From positions 4,693,286-4,757,285 of the forward strand of contig JAJUBI010000004.1 in the NCBI GenBank assembly GCA_022419385.1: a DNA stretch of 64,000 nt, given 5' to 3'. Of this stretch, positions 53,702 through 64,000 are shown one piece after another (position 1 is the first letter of the stretch; each line of letters begins with the position of its first letter). Origin of the DNA: Paraconiothyrium sp. Pb-2020. Its lineage: Eukaryota > Ascomycota > Dothideomycetes > Pleosporales > Didymosphaeriaceae. The notes under the pieces are model-generated. The model had not been told where the DNA came from. It saw only the letters and a list, made by a program, of their open reading frames with translations, and did not search any database. The translations under genes and the position numbers were made by a program.

Positions 53702-56700
53702 GGTAGTATGCAATTGCTCAGGGGGTATACGGTTGAGAAGGTTGAGTTGTTCTCTTTCTTGGGTGAGTGTATATAGGGGTTGTGTAAAGGAGGTGCATGT
53801 TGATATAGGGTGTGGAGGCCCATTCTGAATGCATAATCCAAAGAGTTGACTTTCACAAAGCCCCATACGGGCAACGAAAGTATGCTAGCATAGGGCTTTG
53901 TCCGCTCTGTTGAGCATTTTTCAACCACACACTCTTATCATAGTGAATGTTCACCATGAAAGACGTACAGAAGTTGCGCCTGAGGTGTGTAAACTTGAAG
54001 CATCTGCCCAAACTTTGCAGTATGCTGAGCAATATATATATGAGCTTTTTCGTTTGGCGTGGTTTGTTTCCACACCTTAACCAATTGCGACGGTCAATCC
54101 AAATGGACCATATAATGTAAAACTACATATGTCTACTATCACTAGTGCTGTTTGCATGCCGACTCGCACGACTAGGGAAAACATTGCGTGTGATCTACAT
54201 TGTTTGATGCTGATCGCATTGTTGACACACCCTCTTTCATTCATTGTAAAACATTCACTGATGGGATTTCTCTTGGTCTGACTTATGATATATGCGACGA
54301 CAGCCGTAGGATGATCAACATGTATCAATTGACTGGAATACTTAATAGACGAGGAGGCGTTGTCAAACAGAGTGTAAGATAATACATACTAAGACAACCT
54401 AATCTATGCTGTGTGGCCGAGAATGCACCCTGCTACTGTGTTATCAATATCCACAATTCGACGACATCCAACCTTAGACATACCGACGGTATTTCGGAAT
54501 CTTCCATCGTGAAGATCGACCAATTGCTCGTCCTGGTACGGATAGGAAAGATGATTTATATAAAGTGGTCTATATCAAAGCAACAGAACTAGTGTTTCCA
54601 AGACCGACTCAGGTTACCGGTGAAGTCCGTTCAAGCGCGTTGAGAGACATCCACTCATTCCATTCAACAAAGTCTTGCACGAGAGCTCGACATTCCGTGC
54701 GCCAATGGCACACTACGAGAAACGGTTAGAAAACCTAGGCATAGCGCTAATGATCTACTCGTATCCAGTGTTCTGAATACAACGGCAGACGTTGATCGGA
54801 CGCAGAATCGCCCAAAGTTCTACCCTGACTGCACGACGCGGCCCTGCAAAAACAGCGGCATACCAACAGCCTGTCATTCGTAACCCAAGTGTTACGCTCC
54901 TACACGCGAGCCACTCGCACAGTCAGGCGCAAAGTAGCCTCTAGAATGGGTGCGGGAGAGGCTATAGACATATTGACGAGGCCGTTCACCATAATGCTAA
55001 GTGTAAAACATAACAAGCTTGCACCAGAAGATCCTCGATCAACCACCGTGTTGCCAGGCGGACGGATTTCAACACCAAAGCAACACAACAGATACTCTCC
55101 TTCCCAGCACCAATCCTTCGTTTAACCATTCGCTACCGCAAACTCGCATACTGTTCGTCATGTACCCCTTTACAATCATCTTGATCTCGCCGTTGTGCAA
55201 ACTTGCACAACCGCTACCGCAGTCCCCACCTCATAACTCATAACTAAGAGTTGATCTGCGGTGGAAGGTGACAGGACAACACCCTCACCACATGCCCAAC
55301 ACGTAGCCCGTTTACACCACCAACACGCCAAGAATCCAACGTATCCGATCGATGCTGCATCACCCAAGTCGAACTTCAGTGTAGGGACGATCCCAACGGC
55401 GCTTGCACCCTGCGATCTACGCCAGCAAGACGAGCCATCTTGATGCAATAGAGCTGAAGAGCTGATTCGTTTGTCAGACTCGTAGCAGGAATGTTATATG
55501 CATGATCTTCACGTTGAAAGCCACACTCTTAACCCGCAACACTCGTTGCAACGCAGTACCATTGCATTAGCCTTGTCGTGATAGCTGTAAAGTAGTGCCT
55601 GAGAGATAACTTCACGAGGCGAATTAGAACGGGACGGCAATCCGCAGACGTAGACAAGTCATAACGACGCCCCTAAGTGGAATAGCAGGTATGTATGAGA
55701 ATATGCTCGGAGTAGCAATCCCGGACACAACCAGACTCAACCACGCTGATAAAACATACACATATACCGACGTCCTCGACGCTTCACCCAGGCTTCGACG
55801 GACAGCCTTCAAACCCCCGATAGAAACACGACATCAGTACAAACCCAGCGCTACCCTCCAACCTCACCGCGCACCTACGGTCTCCATCCCACGCCCCCCT
55901 CCTGCAGGGACAACCCACTCCTCGCATCCCGCGCCGGACCGCAACGCAGAATCCGGGGCCCCACACCCACACAATGCATTACTCAAGCCCAGCCTTCACC
56001 TCACTCTTCGCAGATAGTCGCCACGCCCAACAGCCCACTCCAAAAAACACGCTTGTGAAAAAATTCCGCCCAACATTCGTACGCGGGTGCTACGTCACCC
56101 CACCGCTCCACCCACCCCACAGGGCGCAGGCAGGCAAGGCGTGGAGCTCAAGCGCACCTGACCAAACGGTGAGCCGGCTTGCCTGAGAAATGACTCGCGT
56201 CGGCGCGGGACCCACGCCGACGGAAAGGGAAACGACTTCGGCGATTGAGGTATATCTTTCGGCAATGGATGGTGTATCTCGGCAAGTGATTGTACGAGGT
56301 GCGCCGATCTCCATGACACTCGGCTGCAGGGTCTGCCAGCTTAAAGAACGTTGTTTGCTTTTGCGGCACGCGCGAGCGGTAGGAAAGCTCGGCAGAATGG
56401 CTGAAAGCTAGCTTGCGAAGGTTATCAACTTGTTGGACGAAGCTGCAGCCTGCCTGCGAAGACGTGTTGGCTTGCAGTGCAGGACTAACCTATCTGTCGC
56501 GGATACGACTGGATGCGGTAATGGTAGGGTTCGAGAGTACCCAACGTGGTCAGCTGGCAAGAGTGACCCCCATATAATTCCTTCGTGCCTGCCAATCAGC
56601 GAAGGCAGGGTTTGAGGAATTTATGAAATGCCAGCCAATGTTCGTGGATGCATCGTATACGCTGTACTACCGTGTTCGCATGTATTAAACTTTGATTAGC

Positions 56701-59700
56701 ACAACTCCGTACTGGAAGAGCGCCCTGCCCTTCATTCTGACAGGTGACTGGCTGCACGCATGTTAGAATGTTAGTATAGAATGCTCCTTGCCGCGGTTCT
56801 CCGAACAACAAAGGGACCTCTATTAGTCAACCCTCCGTAGCGATGTACCGAAACGTTGTCTGTATCGGACGGGCTAGTGTAGTGCTGTGTGGGGGAAGCG
56901 TGTGATGGTGCATCGGAAACTTGCTACGGCCGAAAGCGACCGAAATAGAACCGAACAAAGCGTCGGCTCGTGGCGCTGCGTACGCTCGCCTGTTGGCCGC
57001 GGACAAGAGTCCGCAGTGAGCTTATTGCCGAAGAACAGCGATCGTACCTCCAAGAGGATTACCATGAGTGAGCTCCCATAACGTGGTGTATTGCGCCTGC
57101 GTGATTTCTTGAACTACCCTCGGATTCGACTATCTGCAAAGCGAACGAGATAAATCGCGAGATAACCTGACAAATTGCCGTGAGTCTGCGTTTCGAAGAT
57201 ATTGAAAGGACAAGTAGGCGCTCGAGTGGGTTCCTGAGTGGATTGGCAGGTCTAGAGGAAGGCAGGCAGTTGGGCAGGCATGGCTAGTCGTTGAATGTAG
57301 CTTCTGCACCTAGCCGTACAAGGCTAGACGATGTTAGGGCCTTGGCACCGCTCAATCCTGGATAAGGCGGGTCAATTACAGGTTCGAGTGGGATTGCAAT
57401 ATAACGTTGATTCGCCGGAAGCTGTCGCGGTATCCTTCAGGCTTTGTCATGACGAAACGGAAGGACCTGCTTACCAGGTAGCGATTCAGGCACAACCGCG
57501 CTCGGTGAGGTACACCCGTGCGAATGAGGCCGCGATACTGCAGCATTCGAACGGCAGCGCTAATTGACCAAGAGATACCCGTGTTTCGTGAGACTCACAT
57601 GATGGGAACTGCGCCCAGACCCGGCATTGCGCGACATTCCGCAGAAATTCTATCGACCGCCGTAGAACTTCTCAATCTCCTGTCAATCTTCCGCCAACGA
57701 CGATCAACGGCGTTGATGATCACATTGTACATGCAGCGTTCGCTTGTTCAGCTAGCACATGGTGGCGTGATAGGCTGGTGTGAAGCTCGCAGCCTGCATC
57801 AATATGTTCATTGAGATTGAGCTTGGAGGGGCTGATCTCGTGTTTGGTGGGGTGAAGGGCGGGATGCCTGTCTGGGACAAGTGTCGCAGCTGTTCGCGAG
57901 GCGTTCGAACCCTGCGCATGAACCCGCACCGGTGCATGCTCGTCATCGTTGTTGCGCCTGCAGACGTGTTCTCGTCGTGCGCATACTGAAGTTGAGGCAC
58001 AAACAAAGATCCTACTAGACGTCGCGTACCTCGCCGAGCGTGTAAGCTCCAGTGCCGTGGTTGCAACGACCCTAAGCTCGCTAGCTTCACCCATCGACGG
58101 GCGCAGGTAAGCGTAGGTTCAGTCGTTACATCGCCACAGGGCTGCGTACCCTTGCACTTGCGCATCATCCTCAGGCGATTCTGCGGGTGGGAGCTTGAAG
58201 AATGACGTGTTGAGTGGCGACAACCCACTGCCGTTCTGCAGGACTGCAAGGGCACGAGAACCATAAGGCAGATCGGTCGGCTCGTGATCAGAGAGCTGTA
58301 TTCTACAGCCGGGCTACGCCAATCAGGACATGCCTTTCGAAAACAATTAGAAGCATTGGAAGTGCTGTAGCGCCGTAGCATCACTAGCATCGAAATAGCA
58401 TACCTTCAAGTTCCGATCAAGTGTTCAAGGTTCGCAGAGTCGCATTCTCGTTGCTAGCTACGTTATACAAGGTGATTGTTGATCAGTGGGAATGTCGTGC
58501 ACAAAGGACTGATGGTCTGTCGTTGCCACGCGTTAGCATTGATTTGCAAGATCGCTATCCAGGGTCCCGCAGAGGATGATCTCGAAAAATGCCCGCTGAC
58601 AAGCATACACATCTTCTCCTATTTTGGGAACATGTCCTGGCTGAGGAGACTGGTATTTGGGAAAAGATCAACAACATCAACAAAAGTGCGCAGCGCTATG
58701 CTCAAGAGTCGGAACGATAGGTGACGTTGCGCGGTTTAGCACTTGAGGGTATGGCGTTCGCAAGGTGGCAGCCATACCCTCTACCACGAGCTGCATGGGC
58801 GGACGCTTGGTGGAAGCGAGGAGGGCCTGGGGTGCGGCCAAAATCCGACAGGAGCACCATGTCGCCATACGTAATGGAGCCCTGAAGCTTGTGGCGTGGG
58901 AGACCATGGTCAGCGCTGTATGGCTGGATGGCCGAACTGACACTTGCACGGGCTGAACTGTCAGGTGTTGTGGAAGAAACCCACAATGACATCGGAGCCA
59001 TGACGGCAGCACGAGTATGAACGTCCCTTGTGGGTACCAGCTGCTGGGACCCTTTCACAAGCGCTCGGGAAGGCGTTGTCTGCGCGATATGTCGGGATAG
59101 ACAGCTCTAGAGCTCTCGAGACCTTCGTAGGCCCCATAGCGCGTGCAGCACATCTGTAGCAGTACACATCGAGACGGTGGCAGCGTCGGCGTGCAGACGG
59201 CCCAAGCGACCAGGGACGAAGCGTGCGAGCAGCAACTGACAGCAGGCGGTCCGGGCGTCGAGCGAGTGCAAGCGAGCGAATCACTCAGCACGCGCACGGG
59301 CCGCCTTCCCCAGACTGCGGACCGAAGAGGCTAGCTGCGTGCTGGTCATGCGTCCATGCGTCCACGGGTCGCAACATGGACAGGGCACAGCCATGCGCCC
59401 TTGGCTTGCCGCTTTGCAGCAGTTCCGATCCAAGCTCCCATGAGCTTTCGTTGCTTCCCCAGATTCCGAGAGCCGTGAGCTGAGCCAGCCGTGACTGCAA
59501 CAAAGCCCGCAGAGAGCTCTCGGTGTACGCACCCAGCATTCCGTGCTTCCCGCCGTGGCACCATGACCGGAGCTCCTGTGTCATGGCTGTCCCGGCAATC
59601 GAGGCCCGTCTGGAGGACAAGGAAGCTGGTGCATGCAGTAGCTGCCTCGCCCTCTCACAGCAAGCTCCTTCACTTCCGCGGCAGGGGCCAAGAGGCATGG

Positions 59701-61551
59701 AATCGATCTCGGAAGGCAGAGCAGCGTTCGAACCGTGCCCATTACCCGACGGCCAGTGGGTGCTGGGGTCGGCGAGCATGAGGGCGAGCGACCATATTAA
59801 TTGCTGCTGCTCGCCCGCTGAGGCCAGGCCACTCTACTTCCAGCGCGGCTAGATGAAGGGCATCTCGTCCGGAGTCGATATCGTCGATAGTGCAGCCATA
59901 GGCGCGGTCGGGATATGTATTGAATACTGGGCGTACCGAGTAGTCAGAAACAGTCGCGTTCTGCTCGCGCTGCTGTCACTGGGCCGAGGCATGTAAGCCT
60001 GCGAGGCCAAGCTGCACGCAGCAATCATGGAGCTTTCTAGCCTGGAGCTTTCCCTGCCGGCTTCCGGGGCCTGAACAACCGCGACGACGGGCCCGTGGTA
60101 GTCGCCATCAACGAGGGCGCGGCCATCGACGGCGCCGTCAGGTCGCAGCGCCCATCGCTGCCCTTCGCGGCTCGCCAGCACGACGCTGCACTTCGGGATC
60201 ATATCGGGCGGGCTGGGCACCAGACCCTTTCCATGGCCAGGATGGCCATCCCTGCCCCGGCGCGCATGCTGTAAACGTTGTTCGACGACGTAAAGTACGT
60301 GCCGCCTAACAACAGAACATGGACCCGACCTGGACGCTGCGCCAAACGGCGTGCTGCAGGCCGAAGAGGCCGCCAGCGGCCATGGAGCCCTGGCGCCCGC
60401 GCTGGCTGGCTTGCGAACGGGGGTCCTCCAAGTCTTCTGTCATGGCACAGGCGAAAGCGACCTGGCTGGACGGATTACGAGCACCGGCGCTGGGGAGCTA
60501 CTTACAACGGGCGGCGCGCAAGACCTGCGACCGTCACAGCCCACGCTCTGCGGCCTTTGTACCTCTGCTCAACGCCCTCATTTCCCCGTATTCCACAAAG
60601 TCAGCGTTGGCGGGGCCTGGTTTGTGCGCCGTTCGCTGCCCCAGATTTCACAGCCACCACCGCCGCCAATCACCGCCGCCGCTTTCGAGAGCTTGCGCGC
60701 CGCCGCGAGCTGCACCAGTCTGGCCGAGCGGCTTTGGACGGGCCCATCCCCAGGTGCATACGGCCAGCTGCTGCATCGCCGGTTACAAAAGCACACACAG
60801 GCGAGGCTGGCACGCAGCAACGGCCCTGTCCAACGCTCCTGTGCACCACCGCCCGCACCCTCCATCCGCGCATCCTCGAGTGCATTGCATTGTTGCGCCG
60901 AAGCGCCGGTCTAGGGCTCGGAACCGTCCGTCCATACCTTCTTCGAGCTGAGCCTTGAGCCGCTTGCCTCTCGCACCGGTTTGCAGGCGTCCTACCCACC
61001 CCATTTCGTTGCTTCTTCCCAGACGGGCGTCTCGTACCCTTCCACCTCTGCTCTTGATCAGCGCCGACCATTCGCCACCCGACGGCTGTCAATTCCTGCT
61101 GTCTTCGCACCGTGGGGCTGTCGTTGTGTCGCAGCCGTCCACCTTGGGTCCATTGACTGCCTCTCCGGAACTGAAGGCCGTGGTCGACCCACCCGTGCTC
61201 CGAGGCCCACTGCCTGTATCAGATAACGAGACGCGCACGAAAGGTATGTGATATCCCGTCTCTCGCCGCACTCGAGAAACACCCACTGACGTCGGTGTGT
61301 GGTGGCAGCGCCTTGTCTCGGCCAGTCCTTTGTTTACGCTGCAGCAGCTTGCCCGCTGCAACACTGCAACATCGCAGCTTCCTCAGCCCGCCAGGCGCCC
61401 GCTCACGTTGCACCGCAACCCCGCCCACACGCAGAGCTTCTACGGGCGTGTCTCTGAGCCCAGCTGCCGATTCACTCCCTCTGGACGCTCGCGGCCGGCT
61501 GCGGCGTGCGGATCCCGGGCTGAGGTGACACCAGGCCCGTAATTGTTGACC
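53702..61551. other. 7.8-kb stretch with no supportable gene
   Basis: Many overlapping open frames occur on both strands (largest about 226 codons, at 60278-60958). None shows domains, splice structure or consistent coding composition. The section 53.9-54.7 kb is AT-rich; 59.2-61.5 kb is GC-rich and opens in three frames at once (60278-60958), a chance effect of GC content. The last 600-1500 bases resemble the pyrimidine-rich leader of the C2H2 regulator gene. No tRNA, rRNA or intact mobile element was found by eye. Confidence 0.5.
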
Positions 61552-64000
61552 ATGTCCATCAAGGCCGCCGACACCACCAACATGGGCCCCTCGGCTGTCT
61601 CTGGCAATGCCTCGAGCGGTGCCAGCAGCGCCAATTGTACGCCTTCCATGCCAATCGCTCAAACCCCGTCACTGACAACAGCATCCGAGCAGCTTCCGTT
61701 CAGACCGCCAAACCCGACGCCTCCCACAACGCCCAACCCTTCCTTCCCTCCGCCAAAGACCGACAAGCCACGGCCGCACGTATGCGGGACGTGCCAGCGC
61801 TCCTTTGCCCGCCTCGAACACCTCAAGCGCCACGAGCGCTCCCATACCAAGGAGAAGCCCTTCGAATGCCCGCAATGCACACGATGCTTTGCGAGGCGCG
61901 ATTTGCTCCTGCGACACCAGCAGAAGCTACACCAGCAGGGCGCCACTTCCTCGCGGCCGCGCACTGGTCGCAGGGAAAGCACAACCGGCCTGCCTCCTAA
62001 CAGCGCCGGAAGGGTGCGCAAGAACTCCGTCGCAAGCAGCGTTGGCGGCCCGTCTGGCGTCAACCCCTCCATGAGGCCCCGCGCGAACACCATTAGTCAT
62101 GTGGATCCCGCTGCGCTTAACAGCCTCCTCGCATCCCACAATGCCTCCCTCGGCCGGGGCGGTCATCCTGGCCATTCACATCATGCAAGTCTGTCCGGCT
62201 TAGGCGGCCCCAGCGCGTACGACTTCCGCGGCATGTCGGGCGTTGTAGGTGGTCCTGGACAGCACCATGGACTACCGAAGCTCGACACCCACCTCGGCTT
62301 CGGCATGGGTGGCGGACTGCGGACAGCACCCATACCCGGGTTTGGCCAGGACGAATTCGAGCTGGACAAATTATTTGGTCCTTCTGGCTCGACAATAAAT
62401 CCAAATCAATTGCACCATTTCAATGCAGGTATGGGCGCCCAGCCTTCGTTCAATGTTTTTGGGAATCCCTTTGCAACGCCCGCCATCGACGAAGATGACC
62501 TTGCTTGGAGCGCCGGCCTGGATGGCTCGATGATTTTTCCTGGCCCTAACGACCCTGTTGGCGACGGATCCTCTCCATCGGCAATTAGCACCACCAGCCA
62601 AAGTGGTTTCAGCGAGGTCATGGTGGACGGTTCAGGGCAGCCCACAAGTACATCTATGTGGCACCAGCCTTTAGTCACACATAGCAGCGTCAACCCCGCA
62701 GGATACGCTCTAGATGCCATGGCACCCGTATTTCCTGAGCTTATGATGAACAGCAACACTGTCTCTCCAAAGGAGCTAGGAGATCAAGGTGCGCCGGCTG
62801 ATTTCTATATGTCACCAACCCCAGCTTTCTCAGCCATGAGCCCTACTGCAGGTATTCCGGGTATGCCGAATCAGTATTTCCAAGCTCCGCTCACATTCAA
62901 TTCTGATTCCGGCAGCATATCATCCTCTTCAATGAACGGCAGTGCTAGGCACAGTTCTGTTACCTCTGTCTCTAGTGACACCTTGACGGACGCCACGAGA
63001 CAAGCTCTCGTCTTCAACCTCTCTCAGGCACTCGGATATGGACATCCTCAGCGCAAGTTTTCGCAGCCGCAGATCAGCTCGCCACTTTCAACCAACTCCA
63101 ATAAGGCAACAGGTCAGGTTGCTTCCCTCCCGAGCACCATAGACCTCCAACGTTACGTCAACGCTTACATACAATACTTCCATCCTCATCTGCCATTCCT
63201 ACACATTCCTACCCTCTCGTTCGATACCCCAGCATACACTCACCAGCTGCGTTCAGCTGGCAACTTCAACCACGACGGCATGGTGGGCGGTGGCGGTTGC
63301 CTAATTCTTGCCATGGCAGCAATAGGCGCTCTGTATGAATTCGAGCACGTGGTGGCCAAAGACCTGTTTGAGTCAGCAAAGAAGATGATACTCTACTATC
63401 TAGATGAACGCCGTCGAGCTGGTCTCTCCGCTGCTGTCAACGGACCAGGCGTCAATAACGATTCCGTGAACAAGCCTCCGCTGTGGCTAGTACAGGCCAT
63501 GGCATTGAACCTTATCTTCGGCCATAACTGCGGCGATAAACAAGCTGCAGATGTTGCCAGCACGCACTGCGCGGCGCTCGTCAGTTTGGCGAAAGCCGCT
63601 GGCCTTGATCAACCCGCTGGTGACAGCACCACCGCAAACCCGCCAAATGATGCCAATGGTGACGTTGAGATGGGTGAGGGATCACTACCTCCGGATTACT
63701 CGCAGCGAAGTCCATCTGGCGAGCCAATGGACGAGCATTCTCAATGGATACGATGGAAGCAAGTAGAGGAACGCAAAAGAACGTACTTCGCCGTCTTCTC
63801 CATGTCTAGCCTTTTAGTCTCCGCATACGCCCATGCACCGCGGATATTGAATTCTGAGATAAGGCTTGACTTGCCTTGCGAGGAAGATCTTTGGTCTGTC
63901 GACAACCCACAAGCTTGGGCTGCTATGGGAGGACCTATGATTGCCCAATCCAAAGGACTTTCGTTCAACGCGGCCATGACTTATCTCTTGGAGGCAAGCA
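61552..64000 (+). CDS. C2H2 zinc-finger plus fungal_trans regulator, 3' end outside window
   Basis: An uninterrupted frame of 816 codons from ATG 61552 (MSIKAADTTNMGPSAVSG) to the window edge. Two adjacent C2H2 fingers are near residues 77-130: CGTCQRSFARLEHLKRHERS with a THTKEKPF-like linker (HTKEKPFECPQC) and CFARRDLLLRHQQKLH. A long Ser/Pro/Gly-rich region follows. The fungal-specific transcription factor domain begins near residue 525 (YVNAYIQYFHPHLPFLHIPT) and continues through LILAMAAIGALYEFEHVVAK and MALNLIFGHNCGDKQAADVA to RKRTYFAVFSMSSLLVSAYA. This combination occurs in the AmdX/Klf1-like class of ascomycete regulators; the exact orthologue is not claimed. Confidence 0.92.
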   Translation, partial: MSIKAADTTNMGPSAVSGNASSGASSANCTPSMPIAQTPSLTTASEQLPFRPPNPTPPTTPNPSFPPPKTDKPRPHVCGTCQRSFARLEHLKRHERSHTKEKPFECPQCTRCFARRDLLLRHQQKLHQQGATSSRPRTGRRESTTGLPPNSAGRVRKNSVASSVGGPSGVNPSMRPRANTISHVDPAALNSLLASHNASLGRGGHPGHSHHASLSGLGGPSAYDFRGMSGVVGGPGQHHGLPKLDTHLGFGMGGGLRTAPIPGFGQDEFELDKLFGPSGSTINPNQLHHFNAGMGAQPSFNVFGNPFATPAIDEDDLAWSAGLDGSMIFPGPNDPVGDGSSPSAISTTSQSGFSEVMVDGSGQPTSTSMWHQPLVTHSSVNPAGYALDAMAPVFPELMMNSNTVSPKELGDQGAPADFYMSPTPAFSAMSPTAGIPGMPNQYFQAPLTFNSDSGSISSSSMNGSARHSSVTSVSSDTLTDATRQALVFNLSQALGYGHPQRKFSQPQISSPLSTNSNKATGQVASLPSTIDLQRYVNAYIQYFHPHLPFLHIPTLSFDTPAYTHQLRSAGNFNHDGMVGGGGCLILAMAAIGALYEFEHVVAKDLFESAKKMILYYLDERRRAGLSAAVNGPGVNNDSVNKPPLWLVQAMALNLIFGHNCGDKQAADVASTHCAALVSLAKAAGLDQPAGDSTTANPPNDANGDVEMGEGSLPPDYSQRSPSGEPMDEHSQWIRWKQVEERKRTYFAVFSMSSLLVSAYAHAPRILNSEIRLDLPCEEDLWSVDNPQAWAAMGGPMIAQSKGLSFNAAMTYLLEAS

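Noticed and set aside
57890..57930. GTTCGAACC sequence resembling a tRNA T-loop
   Set aside because: No matching acceptor, D-arm or anticodon stem can be folded around it.
60278..60958. Three long plus-strand frames open over the same bases
   Set aside because: Simultaneous opening of all three frames reflects GC content. None has protein-like features.

Overview
The window is nuclear DNA of a filamentous ascomycete. It has many short spliceosomal introns (mostly 45-75 nt, GTATGT/GTAAGT donors, CTRAC-like branch points, CAG/TAG acceptors) and fungal-only families (Zn2Cys6 and fungal_trans regulators, GT15 mannosyltransferase, DUF4604, YAT amino acid permease). Gene spacing and protein flavour suggest a Dothideomycete; that placement is inference. 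I resolved exon boundaries by hand and checked reading phase across every intron unless stated otherwise. Conservation statements come from general family knowledge, not from a search.

Layout. 1-4.2 kb: the 3' end of a coiled-coil gene, a GAF-type free methionine-R-sulfoxide reductase, a FAM32A/DUF1754 nuclear protein and a small F-box-like protein. 4.2-8.0 kb: no supportable gene. 8-31 kb is a housekeeping block: amino acid permease, a charged nuclear-type protein broken by several frameshifts, an NAD(P)-binding protein, a rhomboid-annotated membrane protein, a small unknown protein, DUF4604, a KTR/MNT-type mannosyltransferase, a large single-pass membrane protein, RanBP1, Taf14, an AtuA-like DUF1446 protein and an SDR.

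31-49 kb is an accessory, catabolic-looking region. It contains a decayed DUR3 urea-transporter 3' end, a malate dehydrogenase pseudogene, a divergent pair of regulators (one with only the fungal_trans domain, one with only the Zn2Cys6 domain), a divergent pair of enzymes (2-hydroxyacid dehydrogenase and tartrate/D-malate-type dehydrogenase), a secreted agmatinase-family ureohydrolase facing a MATE transporter, and a DHA1-type MFS transporter. Tartrate or hydroxyacid use plus guanidino/urea nitrogen use is the most economical reading, but it is inference.

49-54 kb holds an RRM-like protein, a multi-exon membrane-anchored unknown and a protein-kinase-like gene. 53.7-61.5 kb is a very long stretch without a supportable gene. 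It ends at a C2H2 plus fungal_trans regulator that runs off the window.

The main points for a second look are the split divergent regulator pair (with a 14-nt microexon and a GC-AG intron), the neighbouring pseudogenes, the apparent 1-nt deletions at C/G runs, and the 7.8-kb leader region before the C2H2 regulator.
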